This document shows positions 15,909 through 25,601 of a DNA stretch of 64,000 bases, piece after piece. The stretch is from NCBI GenBank assembly GCA_040385105.1, contig JAZKHY010000036.1, forward strand, positions 4,423-68,422. The letters are read 5' to 3'. The notes beneath the pieces are model-generated. The model was not told where the DNA came from. It did not search any database and worked only from the letters and a program-made list of their open reading frames with translations. Every line of letters starts with the position of its first letter. Within the stretch, counting starts at the first letter, position 1. This DNA comes from JACMQX01 sp040385105 (GTDB lineage Bacteria; Pseudomonadota; Gammaproteobacteria; Burkholderiales; Burkholderiaceae_C). The translations under genes were made by a program, and so were the position numbers.

Positions 15909-16645
15909 GTGATGTCCTCACGGCGCGCGGGCTCACCCGCAGCTTCTCTGGCTTCACCGCCGTGAGGAATGTGGACCTCACCGTGAAGCGCAACACGGTG
16001 CATTCCGTCATCGGGCCCAATGGCGCCGGCAAGAGCACGCTGTTCAACCTGCTGACGCGGTTCCTGGAGCCTGATGCCGGCAGCATCTTCTATGAGGGGG
16101 CGGACATCACCCGCACGCCGCCGGCGCAGCTGGCACGGCTTGGTGTGGTGCGCTCGTTCCAGATCTCGGCGGTCTTCCCGCACCTGACGGTGGCGCAGAA
16201 CGTCTGCGTGCCGCTGCAGCGGCTGTCGGGCTTGCAGAAGGTGTTCTGGCGTTCCACCGCCTGCCTGAGCGAACTGGATGACCGCGTCCATGCACTGCTG
16301 CAAAAGTTCGGCCTGTCTGAATGGGCGGGCCTGGCGGCCGGCGAGCTGCCCTACGGCCGCAAGCGCGCGCTGGAGCTGGCAACGACGTTTGCCCTGGAGC
16401 CGGACCTGGTGCTGCTGGACGAGCCGATGGCCGGCCTCGGCATGGAGGACGTGAGCCGCGTGGCCGACCTGATTGCCGGCCTTGCGGGCGAGAAGACCAT
16501 CGTCATGGTCGAGCACAACCTCAAGGTCGTCGAGCGGCTCTCCGACACCGTTACCGTGCTCTGCCGGGGCGAAGTCCTTGCCGAGGGAACCTACAAGGAA
16601 GTCGCTGCCGATGCGCGCGTGCTTGAAGCCTACATCGGGCACTGA
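15905..16645 (+). CDS. ABC transporter ATP-binding protein, LivG type
   Basis: This 246-residue ATPase of the branched-chain-type importer has Walker A GPNGAGKST, Walker B LVLLDEP and the downstream H-loop VMVEHN. The signature region is AGELPYGRKRALELA, with PYG where LSYG or LSGG is normal, as often in LivG relatives. The start ATG at 15905 overlaps the binding-protein stop, and the next ATPase begins two bases after its stop, so expression is tightly coupled. It powers uptake together with the LivF-type protein and the fused permease. Confidence 0.88.
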   Translation: MSDVLTARGLTRSFSGFTAVRNVDLTVKRNTVHSVIGPNGAGKSTLFNLLTRFLEPDAGSIFYEGADITRTPPAQLARLGVVRSFQISAVFPHLTVAQNVCVPLQRLSGLQKVFWRSTACLSELDDRVHALLQKFGLSEWAGLAAGELPYGRKRALELATTFALEPDLVLLDEPMAGLGMEDVSRVADLIAGLAGEKTIVMVEHNLKVVERLSDTVTVLCRGEVLAEGTYKEVAADARVLEAYIGH

Positions 16646-16647
16646 CC

Positions 16648-17359
<712 letters not shown>

Positions 17360-17367
<8 letters not shown>

Positions 17368-19219
17368 ATTTCTCTCGCCCGCCCTGTTCGGGCAAGTCCT
17401 GCTCGGGCTGATCAACGGTTCTTTCTACGCCATGATGAGCCTGGGGCTGGCCATCATCTTCGGGCTGCTGAATGTCGTCAACTTCATGCACGGCGCGCAG
17501 TACATGATGGGTGCATTCACTGCCTGGATGCTGCTGCAGTGGCTGGGCATCAGCTACGGCTATGCGTTGGTGCTGGCCCCGCTCATCGTGGGCGGCAGCG
17601 GCATCCTGCTGGAGCGGCTGTTTGTACGCAGGCTCTACCACCTGGACCATGTCTATGGCCTGCTGCTGACCTTCGGGCTCACACTGGTGGTGGAGGGGCT
17701 CTACCGCAAGGGCTTCGGCTCCGCCGGCCTGCCCTATGCCAACCCGATGCCCGGCGGCTTCCGCACGGCGCTCGGCTACCTGCCTTACTACCGGCTGTGG
17801 GCGCTGTTCGCTTCGTTCTTCGTCTGCCTGGCCACCTGGTACATGATCGAGAAAACCCGGCTGGGCGCCTACCTGCGCGCCGCCATCGAGCGGCCGGACC
17901 TGGTGCGCGGCTTTGGCATCAATGTGCCGCGCATGGTGACGCTGGTCTATGGCTTCGGCGTGGGCCTGGCGGGCCTGGCCGGCGTGTTTGCCGCGCCCAT
18001 CTACAACGTCAGCCCGCTGATGGGCTCCAACCTGATCGTCGTGATTTTTGCGGTCGTGGTGATCGGCGGCATGGGTTCCATCAAGGGCGCCATCATCACC
18101 GGTTACCTGCTGGGCCTGGCGGAGGGCCTGATGCGCTACTACTACCCGCCGCTGTCCGACACGGTGGTGTTCATCATCATGGCGGCGGTGCTGCTCATCA
18201 AGCCGGCCGGGCTGTTCGGCAAGGGTGTCATCACCCAGCATGCGAGCAGCGCGGTGGAAAGCCCTGTGGGCAACGGACCGGGCCTGCGCGGGCGGCTGGC
18301 CTGGGTGCTGCTGGCGGTGTCGGTGGCAGCGGTTGTGCTTGCGCCCTTCGTCATGTACCCGGTGTTCCTGATCAAGGTGTTGTGCTTTGCGGTGGCCGCC
18401 AGTGCGGTCAACCTGCTGCTGGGCTACATGGGCGTGCTGTCGTTCGGCCATGCCATGTTCTTCGGCTTCTCGGCCTATGTGGCGGGGCACCTGGCGAAGG
18501 TGACAGGGCTGGCGCCTGAATGGGCGATCCTGGGTGCGACGCTGGCCTCGGTGGTGCTGGGGGCGGTGGTCGGGCTCATTGCCATCCGCCTGCAGGGCAT
18601 TTACTTTGCCATGTGCACGCTGGCCCTGGCGCAGATGGTTTACTTCTTCTGCCTGCAGATACCGTTCACCAACGGCGAGGACGGCATCCAGAACATCCCG
18701 CGCGGCGTGGCCTTCGGCTTCTGGGACCTGAAGAGCGATGTGTCGGCGTACTTCTTTGTGCTGCTGGTCTGCGGCGCCGCCATCCTGATGATTGCGCGGC
18801 TGGTTCATTCACCCTATGGCCGCATCGTGGCTGCCGTGCGCGACAGCGAGCCCCGGGCCACCTCGCTGGGCTACAACGCCAACCGCTACAAGCTGGCCGT
18901 GTTCATCTTTTCTGCGGGCATCACCGGCATGGCGGGCGCCACCAAGGCCATCGTGGTGCAGATTGCCACGCTCACCGATGTAAGCTGGCACATGTCCGGC
19001 GAGTTCCTGCTGATGACGCTGGTGGGCGGCCTGGGTACCATCACCGGCCCCATCGTCGGCGCGCTGGCACTCATTGGCATGGAGACCTATATGTCCGGCC
19101 TCCAGGAATGGGTTACCGTTGCGCAGGGCGCGGTATTCTTTGTGGTGGTGCTGGCATTTCGCGCAGGTATTGTTGGCAGCCTGTCGCGCTTTTGGATGAG
19201 GAGGCGGAATGGAGTTTGA
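17360..19219 (+). CDS. fused LivH-LivM permease of branched-chain-type ABC transporter
   Basis: This 619-residue membrane protein is twice the usual permease length. The first half (about 1-290) is LivH-like, starting FGQVLLGLINGSFYAMMSLGLAIIFG and ending near GLFGKG. The second half (from about 320) is LivM-like, with LLGYMGVLSFGHAMFFGFSAY. A short hydrophilic linker joins them. Such fusions are known but less common than separate genes. It forms the complete translocation pore for the operon. The start overlaps the LivF-type gene by eight bases, and the stop overlaps the downstream oxidoreductase start by 11 bases. Confidence 0.87.
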
Positions 19220-20351
19220 TTACCTGGTGATCGGGGCGGGCATCGCGGGGGCGTCCGTCGCATACCAGCTCGCGCCGCATGGCCGCGTGGCGCTGCTGGA
19301 GCGCGAGTCGCAGCCCGGCTACCACTCGACCGGGCGCTCCGCTGCCATGTTCATGGAATCCTATGGCACGCCAATGATCCGGGCGCTCACCTGCGCCAGC
19401 CGCGCGTTCTATGAGCACCCTCCGGCCGGTTTTGCCGACCACCCCATCCTCTCGGCGCGCGGCGCGCTGTACGTGGCAAGGCCTGGCCAGGAACAGGAGC
19501 TGGCTGATACCTTCGAGGCGCTGAGCGCAACTTCTTCCCGCGTCGAACGTCTGTCTGCCGGTGAGGCCCTCGCGCATTGCCCGGTCCTGCGGGAAGACAG
19601 GGTCTGTGGCGCGATCTACGAACCGGACGCGATGGACATTGACGTGCATGCATTGCACCACGGCTACCTGCGCGGCTTCCGGGCCAGAGGCGGGCACAGC
19701 TTCAATGATGCAGAGCTGGCCGGGGCATCGCGCCACGGCGGCCGCTGGGCGGTGCGTCTGGCGGACGGCAGGACGCTGGCTGCGGCAAGCATCGTCAATG
19801 CCGCAGGCGCCTGGGCGGACGTGGTGGCCGGGCGCTGCGGGGTCGCGCCCATCGGGCTGCAGCCCAAGCGCCGCACCGCCTTTACCTTTGACGCACCGGC
19901 CGGCCAGCAGATCGCCGCATGGCCGACCGTGTGCAGCATTGACGAGACGTATTATTTCAAGCCCGATGCCGGCCAGCTGCTGGGCTCCCCGGCCAATGCA
20001 GACCCGGTGGAGCCGCAGGATGTGCAGCCGGAAGAGATCGATGTTGCCACCGGCATCCACTACATCGGGGAAATGACCACGATGCAGATACGCCGGCCGA
20101 AACACACCTGGGCGGGGCTGCGGTCCTTCGTGGACGATGGCGACCTGGTCATCGGTGCCGACGGGCACGTTCCCGGCTTTCACTGGGTGGCTGCGCAGGG
20201 CGGCTATGGCATCCAGACGGCGTCTGCGGTGTCGGAGCTGGCGGCGTCACAGCTCAGGGGTGAGCCCATGCCTGAACACATCGCCCGGTTCGGGGTGCGG
20301 GCTGCCGCGCTGTCAGTGTCCCGCCTGCGCGGCGGCGGCAGTGCGGGCTGA
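19209..20351 (+). CDS. dauA: FAD-dependent D-amino-acid dehydrogenase, DauA (D-arginine dehydrogenase)-like
   Basis: This 380-residue flavoprotein of the DAO family has FAD motif VIGAGIAGAS at the start, GYHSTGRSAAMFMESYGTP, later VNAAGAW, LQPKRR and LGSPANADPVE, and near the end WAGLRSFV and WVAAQGGYGIQT. These blocks match Pseudomonas aeruginosa catabolic D-arginine dehydrogenase closely, as I remember it, so it probably oxidises D-arginine or another D-amino acid to the imino acid. It overlaps the permease gene by 11 bases, tying it to the transporter. With the D-aminoacylase nearby it makes D-amino-acid catabolism a reasonable theme. The exact substrate is not certain. Confidence 0.75.
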   Translation: MEFDYLVIGAGIAGASVAYQLAPHGRVALLERESQPGYHSTGRSAAMFMESYGTPMIRALTCASRAFYEHPPAGFADHPILSARGALYVARPGQEQELADTFEALSATSSRVERLSAGEALAHCPVLREDRVCGAIYEPDAMDIDVHALHHGYLRGFRARGGHSFNDAELAGASRHGGRWAVRLADGRTLAAASIVNAAGAWADVVAGRCGVAPIGLQPKRRTAFTFDAPAGQQIAAWPTVCSIDETYYFKPDAGQLLGSPANADPVEPQDVQPEEIDVATGIHYIGEMTTMQIRRPKHTWAGLRSFVDDGDLVIGADGHVPGFHWVAAQGGYGIQTASAVSELAASQLRGEPMPEHIARFGVRAAALSVSRLRGGGSAG

Positions 20352-20362
20352 ACGCGGTCCGG

Positions 20363-20902
20363 TCATTTCACACTTGTGGCGTACGCCGCAGTCGCAGCCA
20401 CCACATCCGCCACATTGATGTCCGCCTCGGTCATGCCGGCGGGCAGCACGATCACGCCGTCTTCATCGGCCACCAGCCACGCGCCCGGCGTGAAGGTGAT
20501 GCCGCCGAACGCCAGTGGCACGTCCACGTCGGATGGGCCGCTGATGCTGGCGCGGCGCGGGGCCGTGCCCAGGGCCTTGACGCCGATGTCCATGCCGTTG
20601 ATTTCGGCGCAGTCCCGGATCATGCCGTTGACGACGATGCCGGCCCAGCCGTTGAGCACGGCCCGCTCGGCCATGACGTCGCCCAGCACCGCGCGCCAGC
20701 CCGCCGCCGAGCCGTCAATCACCAGCACGTGGCCGTTGCCCGGCTGGTTGACCAGGTCGCGCAGCGCCTGCAGGCCCTGCGCATAGCGCATGGTGCGGAT
20801 GGGGCCGGCAAAGGCGCGCCGCAGGCCATAGCCCGCAAAGGGCAGTTCGCAGGCCAGCGCTTCATTGCAGGCGTCGCAGAGGTCGGTGGTCTTGGTGGTC
20901 AT
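20363..20902 (-). CDS. RraA/HMG-aldolase family protein
   Basis: This 179-residue protein is of the RraA-like fold shared by RNase E inhibitor RraA and 4-hydroxy-4-methyl-2-oxoglutarate/oxaloacetate-type aldolases. Landmarks are VLVIDGSAAGWRAVLGDVMAE, then GIVVNGMIRDCAEI (the R/D block of aldolases) and PGAWLVADEDGVIVLP. In a catabolic setting the aldolase/decarboxylase reading is more likely than RNase regulation, but sequence alone does not decide. It is convergent with the D-amino-acid dehydrogenase-like gene (11 bp apart) and ends just beside it. The ATG at 20902 opens the recognised domain. Confidence 0.7.
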   Translation of the reverse strand: MTTKTTDLCDACNEALACELPFAGYGLRRAFAGPIRTMRYAQGLQALRDLVNQPGNGHVLVIDGSAAGWRAVLGDVMAERAVLNGWAGIVVNGMIRDCAEINGMDIGVKALGTAPRRASISGPSDVDVPLAFGGITFTPGAWLVADEDGVIVLPAGMTEADINVADVVAATAAYATSVK

Positions 20903-20949
20903 GCCTGCAATGGTACTGGTGCGGACTGCCCGCCTGGCTTGCGGCGGCC

Positions 20950-23142
20950 TCAATGTGCCGGCAGCGTGAAGTAAAACGCCGCGCCTTCACCCGGCGCCGC
21001 TTCGGCCCAGACGCGGCCACCGTGGCGGTTGACCACCTGCTTGACCAGCACCAGGCCCATGCCGCTGCCTTCGAACTCGGTAGGCGCATGCAGCCGCTCA
21101 AACGGGCTGAACAGCCTGGCCGCGGCGGCCATGTCAAAGCCGGCGCCATTGTCCCGCACAAACACCACATGCTCGCCCGCCTCGCGGCGCGCGCCGATCT
21201 CCACCGTGGGCTGCGCCTGCTTGCCGGTGTACTTGATGGCGTTGCCGATCAGGTTGATCAGCACCTGGGTCATGAGTGCCTGGTCGATCCGGCACACCGG
21301 CAGCGGCCCGGCCTTGACATTGATGCCGCGCTGGGCGATCGCGTCCTCGAACTTGCCGATGCATTCGCGCACCAGGACCGACAGGTCGGTGGGCTCCAGC
21401 TTCATGGCCGAACTCGAGGCGCGCGCGAAGTTCAGCAGGTCGTCGATCAGCGTATTCATGATGGCCACGTTGCGCACGATGTTGCCCACATAGCGCGCAG
21501 CGGGCGCGGGCAAGTCAACGCTGTACTTCCGGTCCAGCATGCCGGCAAAGCCCGCAATCGAGCTCAAGGGGGAGCGCAGGTCGTGCGACACGAGGGCCGA
21601 GAATGCCTCCAGCTGCCTGTTGGCCATCTCCAGTTCGCTGGTGCGCTCGGCCACGCGCCTGTCAAGGTCGTCGAGCGTCTGCAGCCCGGCCAGGTCGGTG
21701 GCCAGGTGCGCCGCCAGCGCCATCAGCAGGCGCTCGTCATCGGCCGTGAAACTTTCGTTGCCCAGCCGGTCTGCCGCGTAGATCCAGCCATGGCTGAAGC
21801 CCCGCGTTGCCACGCGGCAGGCGATCATGTTCTGCAGCGGCGGGTGCGCCGGCGGCAACCCGGTGAAGTCGCCGGCTTTCGCGGCCACCAGCATCCGGCC
21901 TTCGCGGCCGGGGCCCATCAGCCGGTTTGTGGCGGGGCAGGCGGCGATGGCCGCTGCAACCTGGGTGTGCGTCGGCATGTCGAGGCCGCGGCTCTGGAAC
22001 TGCTGCAGGGTACCGTCGTCGGCAAGGATGCAGATGCCGACGTAGCGCGCGCTCATGATGTCCTGCGCGGCCCGGCACAGCGCCGCTGTGAGCTTGTGTG
22101 GGTCGCGTTCGAGCGACAGTTCGAGGGTGAGGTTGACCAGGCTGGTCAGGCGCTGCGACAGTGACTGGGCGTCCTGCCCCATGCCGGCGGCCGCCAGCGT
22201 CTTGCCCTGGGCAGCGGCGATCTGCATCGCGTTCTCCAGCAGCAGCGTCAGGCGCTCGTTGCGGACATGCAGGGAGGCCAGCGGGTCTTCGCCCGCGGTG
22301 TCGGCGGCAGCGCCTCCCGCAACGGCTTCCTGAGCGGGCATCGGCACCTGCGCCCAAGGGGCTTCCACGCCCAGTGCCTCGGACACCATGGAGATGATGT
22401 CTGCCGGCTCGCACGGCTTGGGCAGCACCCACTGCACGCCGACGCGGTCGGCAATCTGCCGGCCCTGGCGCGCGCGATAGCTGGCCGTGTGGATGATGAT
22501 GGGCAGCGCGTAGGTGGCCGGGTCGGCCCGCAGCTGCCGGCACAGGTCTTCCCCGTCCATGTTGGGCATGAGGAGGTCGGTGATCACCAGGTCGGGCAGG
22601 GACCTGCGAATCTCCTCCAGGGCGCTCGCGCCGTCTTCCGCGGCTACGACGGTATGCCCGAAGTAGCCCAGCACATTGGCGAGCAATTCCCGGTTGGGCG
22701 CCCTGTCGTCCACCACCAGGATGCGCTTGCCGGTCTTTGCGGGCGTGGTGTGGCCGGTATGGGGGCCCATGCCGCCGCGCCGCAGGTAGCCCGCAATCTC
22801 GCTGACGAATCGCTGTGGGTCGATGGGCTTGCCGATGTAGCCGTCAAACCCGGCCGCCAGGATGCGCTCCCTGTCGCCCACCATGGCATAGGCGGTCACC
22901 GCCACCACCGGTACGCCGAGCAGCCCCGGCTGCGCTCGCAGCCCGCGCAGCACTTCAAAGCCGTCGATGCCCGGCAGCTGGAGGTCGCATATCACGAGGT
23001 CCGGCCTGCTGGTCAGCACCATCTGCAGGGCGGTCTCGCCGTCATGCGCCTCGTCGCAGGCATAGCCGTTGGCTTCGAGCAGGTAGCGGGCCAGGTCCCG
23101 GTTGGGCATGTTGTCTTCAATGACGAGGACACGGGGCTTCAT
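20950..23142 (-). CDS. hybrid histidine kinase: REC-REC-GAF-HisKA-HATPase
   Basis: This 730-residue cytoplasmic hybrid kinase begins with two receiver domains: residues 1-120 with phospho-acceptor D53, and about 139-260 with D189. They are followed by a GAF-like sensor (about 330-480), a HisKA block (SALVSHDLRSPLSSIAGF, H near 515) and a HATPase domain with N, G1 (VRDNGAGFD) and G2 (GSGMGL) boxes. There is no membrane segment. Receivers placed before the kinase suggest phospho-input from another kinase. Its ATG overlaps the stop of the upstream kinase gene, so the two are made together and probably form one relay. Confidence 0.88.
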   Translation of the reverse strand: MKPRVLVIEDNMPNRDLARYLLEANGYACDEAHDGETALQMVLTSRPDLVICDLQLPGIDGFEVLRGLRAQPGLLGVPVVAVTAYAMVGDRERILAAGFDGYIGKPIDPQRFVSEIAGYLRRGGMGPHTGHTTPAKTGKRILVVDDRAPNRELLANVLGYFGHTVVAAEDGASALEEIRRSLPDLVITDLLMPNMDGEDLCRQLRADPATYALPIIIHTASYRARQGRQIADRVGVQWVLPKPCEPADIISMVSEALGVEAPWAQVPMPAQEAVAGGAAADTAGEDPLASLHVRNERLTLLLENAMQIAAAQGKTLAAAGMGQDAQSLSQRLTSLVNLTLELSLERDPHKLTAALCRAAQDIMSARYVGICILADDGTLQQFQSRGLDMPTHTQVAAAIAACPATNRLMGPGREGRMLVAAKAGDFTGLPPAHPPLQNMIACRVATRGFSHGWIYAADRLGNESFTADDERLLMALAAHLATDLAGLQTLDDLDRRVAERTSELEMANRQLEAFSALVSHDLRSPLSSIAGFAGMLDRKYSVDLPAPAARYVGNIVRNVAIMNTLIDDLLNFARASSSAMKLEPTDLSVLVRECIGKFEDAIAQRGINVKAGPLPVCRIDQALMTQVLINLIGNAIKYTGKQAQPTVEIGARREAGEHVVFVRDNGAGFDMAAAARLFSPFERLHAPTEFEGSGMGLVLVKQVVNRHGGRVWAEAAPGEGAAFYFTLPAH

Positions 23143-24647
23143 GGCGCGACCTCGCTGTCAAGCAGTACCGAGAAGCGGCTGCCTAGCCCGAACTCGCTCT
23201 CGCACACGATGCGCCCATTCATCATGGACGCAAGCCGTTGCGACAGGTGAAGGCCGAGCCCGGAGCCGTCGTCCCGGCGTGCGGCAGGTGTGCCAAGGCG
23301 CTGGAACGATTCGAACAGGCGGGTCTGGTCGGCCTGCGAGATGCCGGCACCGGTGTCTTCCACGGCAAACACGGTGGCGCCCTGCGCGCCGGCGCGCCCC
23401 TCGCGAAGGCAGTACATGCGTACGGAGCCGCGTTCGGTGAACTTGATGGCATTGTTGGCAAGGTTCAGCAGGATCTGCGTCAGCGCCCGCCGGTCCGCAT
23501 GGACCGTCAGCGCGTCGGGTGGCAGATCCACCTGCAGCAGCAGCCCCTTGGCCTGGGCGGACTGCGAAAGCAGGGCCTCCACCTCTTCCAGCACGGCGCG
23601 GCAGCCCACCGGCTCCAGCAGCAGTTCCACCTTGCCAGCCTCTATTTTGGCCAGGTCCAGCAGGTCGTTGATGAGCGAATGGAGGTGGCGGGCACTTGAC
23701 TGGATGGTGGTCAGCTGCCGCTCCTGCTCGTCGTTGACGGGACCCGGCATTTTCATGAGCAGGGTGCTCGTAAAGCCGATGATCGCATTCAGCGGGGTGC
23801 GCAACTCGTGCGACATGCTGGCCAGGAACCTGTCCTTGACCCTTGCGGCGTTCTCCAGCTCGATGTTCTTGTCACGCAGTGCCTGCTCGAAGCGCTTACG
23901 CTCGGTCACGTCGCGGATGGCGCTGGAGACAAACATGCCTTCTTCAGTCTCCAGCGGGCTCAGGCTGATCTCCACCGGGAACTCGGTGCCGTCGGCCCGC
24001 AGGCCCTTGAGCTCGAAGCCCGCGCCCATGGCGCGGGCCCGTGGCTGCATGAAAAAAGCCTGCCGGTGCGACGGGTGCCGGTCGCGGAAGGGCGTGGGCA
24101 CCAGCATCTCCACCGGCTGCCCGAGCAGCAGCTCACGCGGGTAGCCAAACAGCTTCTCAGTCTGGGAATTCACGAGCACGATCACGCCGAGCCCGTTGAC
24201 GATGACCATGGCATCGGGGGCGGACTCCAGCAGCTGGGCAAACTTTTTCTCAGCCCGCTGGCGGCCACTGATGTCGCGCACTGCGCTCATCACCAGTGTT
24301 CCCATCTCGGTGTTGAGCGGGCTCAGGCTGATTTCAACAGGGAACTGCACACCGTCCTTGCGCAGGCCATACAGCTCGAGGCCGGCGCCCATTGTGCGTG
24401 TGTGGGGCTGGTGGAAGTAGCCGCCACGGTGCGCTACATGCTTGCCGCGAAAGCTGTGCGGCAGGAGCGCCTCGATCGTCTGGCCGAGCAACTCGTCACG
24501 CGCATAACCGAACAGCCGCTCGGCAAGGGAATTGACCAGCACGATGCACCCGGAGGCATCCACCATGACGATGGCATCGGGTGTGGACTCCAGCAGGTCA
24601 CCGAGCTTCGCCTCGACATCGGCCAGACCTTTTACCTGAGGCGTCAT
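23139..24647 (-). CDS. PAS-PAS histidine kinase
   Basis: This soluble kinase of about 502 residues has two tandem, very similar PAS domains (each with LLESxPDA, LVNS, LFGY, GAGxEL and FPVEISLSPL), a HisKA helix with SMSHELRTPLNAIIGF, and a HATPase domain ending GSGLGLHLSQRL. The paired PAS domains look like a recent internal duplication. A longer GTG-initiated form (to 24710) is possible; ATG 24647 lies just before the first PAS. The stop overlaps the start of the REC-REC-GAF kinase, its likely phosphotransfer partner. No membrane helix is present, so the signal is cytoplasmic, perhaps redox or a bound small molecule. Confidence 0.85.
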   Translation of the reverse strand: MTPQVKGLADVEAKLGDLLESTPDAIVMVDASGCIVLVNSLAERLFGYARDELLGQTIEALLPHSFRGKHVAHRGGYFHQPHTRTMGAGLELYGLRKDGVQFPVEISLSPLNTEMGTLVMSAVRDISGRQRAEKKFAQLLESAPDAMVIVNGLGVIVLVNSQTEKLFGYPRELLLGQPVEMLVPTPFRDRHPSHRQAFFMQPRARAMGAGFELKGLRADGTEFPVEISLSPLETEEGMFVSSAIRDVTERKRFEQALRDKNIELENAARVKDRFLASMSHELRTPLNAIIGFTSTLLMKMPGPVNDEQERQLTTIQSSARHLHSLINDLLDLAKIEAGKVELLLEPVGCRAVLEEVEALLSQSAQAKGLLLQVDLPPDALTVHADRRALTQILLNLANNAIKFTERGSVRMYCLREGRAGAQGATVFAVEDTGAGISQADQTRLFESFQRLGTPAARRDDGSGLGLHLSQRLASMMNGRIVCESEFGLGSRFSVLLDSEVAP

Positions 24648-24906
24648 CGCGTTATCCACGAAGCCACCTGCGCAAGCCTGCGGGACGGCACCATTCGCAG
24701 GAGTCTGCACCTGCTGCCACTACCTTGCCTCCTTTGGACGCAGGCTTTGCGCGTCTGCCTGGGACCGTCTGTCTTCTTCGCCCAAGTCAACTGGGTGACT
24801 TGAGCAGTATTCCCATTTCAGGCTAGCACAGCGCTTGCAGAAATGCAAAAGGCCAAACCCGGCCGCAAGCCTGCGAGCCCGGTCTGACCGTGATGTAGTT
24901 CCGGTA

Positions 24907-25389
24907 TCAGGCGGTTGCTGTCATTTCAGCCTCCAGCTCGCTGCGCCGCTGGGCGAGCTTGCCGGCGAGTTCCGCCAGGTCCAGGTCGGTGCCGCGTGCC
25001 TTGGGGAACATGGCGTCGCGCTCTTCGCCCACATGGTGGTCGATCATTTCGCCGAGGACCTTTACCTTGGCATTGAAGTGGCTTTCATCGGCGTCCATGG
25101 CCGAGATCTGCGCGATCAGGTCCTTGGCGCCGGCGTGCTCCACATCGGCTTCGTCCATCATGTCGTCGTCGCCGGTGGCTTCGCGCACCGGCGGGTAGAA
25201 GATTTCTTCCTCGATCTGCGCATGGATGGTCAGCTCGGTGCAGATCCTGTCTGCGATGGCCTTGCGTTCGTCGGCCGGGGCGTCGTTCTCGGCGAGCTTG
25301 TTGAACGCCTGGAACAGTTTCTTGACGGCGATGTGCTCGTCGTCCAGCAGCGTGACGGCATCGGACTTGCGGGCGGGGGCTTTGCTCAT
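24907..25389 (-). CDS. hemerythrin HHE-domain protein
   Basis: This 160-residue four-helix bundle protein has the diiron ligands of bacterial hemerythrin-like proteins: DDEHIAVKKLF, ELTIHAQIEEEIFYP, VEHAGAKDLI and HHVGEERDAMFP. It should bind a nonheme diiron site and sense or carry oxygen, NO or reactive species. Length is typical for single-domain HHE proteins. The ATG at 25389 has GGAG-type purines just upstream. It stands alone between the kinase operon and the haloperoxidase-like gene; neighbouring PAS kinases make a redox theme possible but unproven. Confidence 0.85.
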   Translation of the reverse strand: MSKAPARKSDAVTLLDDEHIAVKKLFQAFNKLAENDAPADERKAIADRICTELTIHAQIEEEIFYPPVREATGDDDMMDEADVEHAGAKDLIAQISAMDADESHFNAKVKVLGEMIDHHVGEERDAMFPKARGTDLDLAELAGKLAQRRSELEAEMTATA

Positions 25390-25601
25390 GGGGAGGCTCC
25401 TTTGTGGGTGGTGAATCAACTATAGGCAGCCGTGCCCGGCGCAAATGTCCCACAACCGCACCGACATGGCGTAGTAATGCGCCTACGCGGCAGCGCCCAT
25501 CTGGCACAAACAGACCGTTCCCGGGCGAATACGGCACTCGTGCCAAAGCAGCCTGGCGCCGACCATAGCGGTACGTTCAACCCCTTCCAAAGGACCCCCG
25601 G

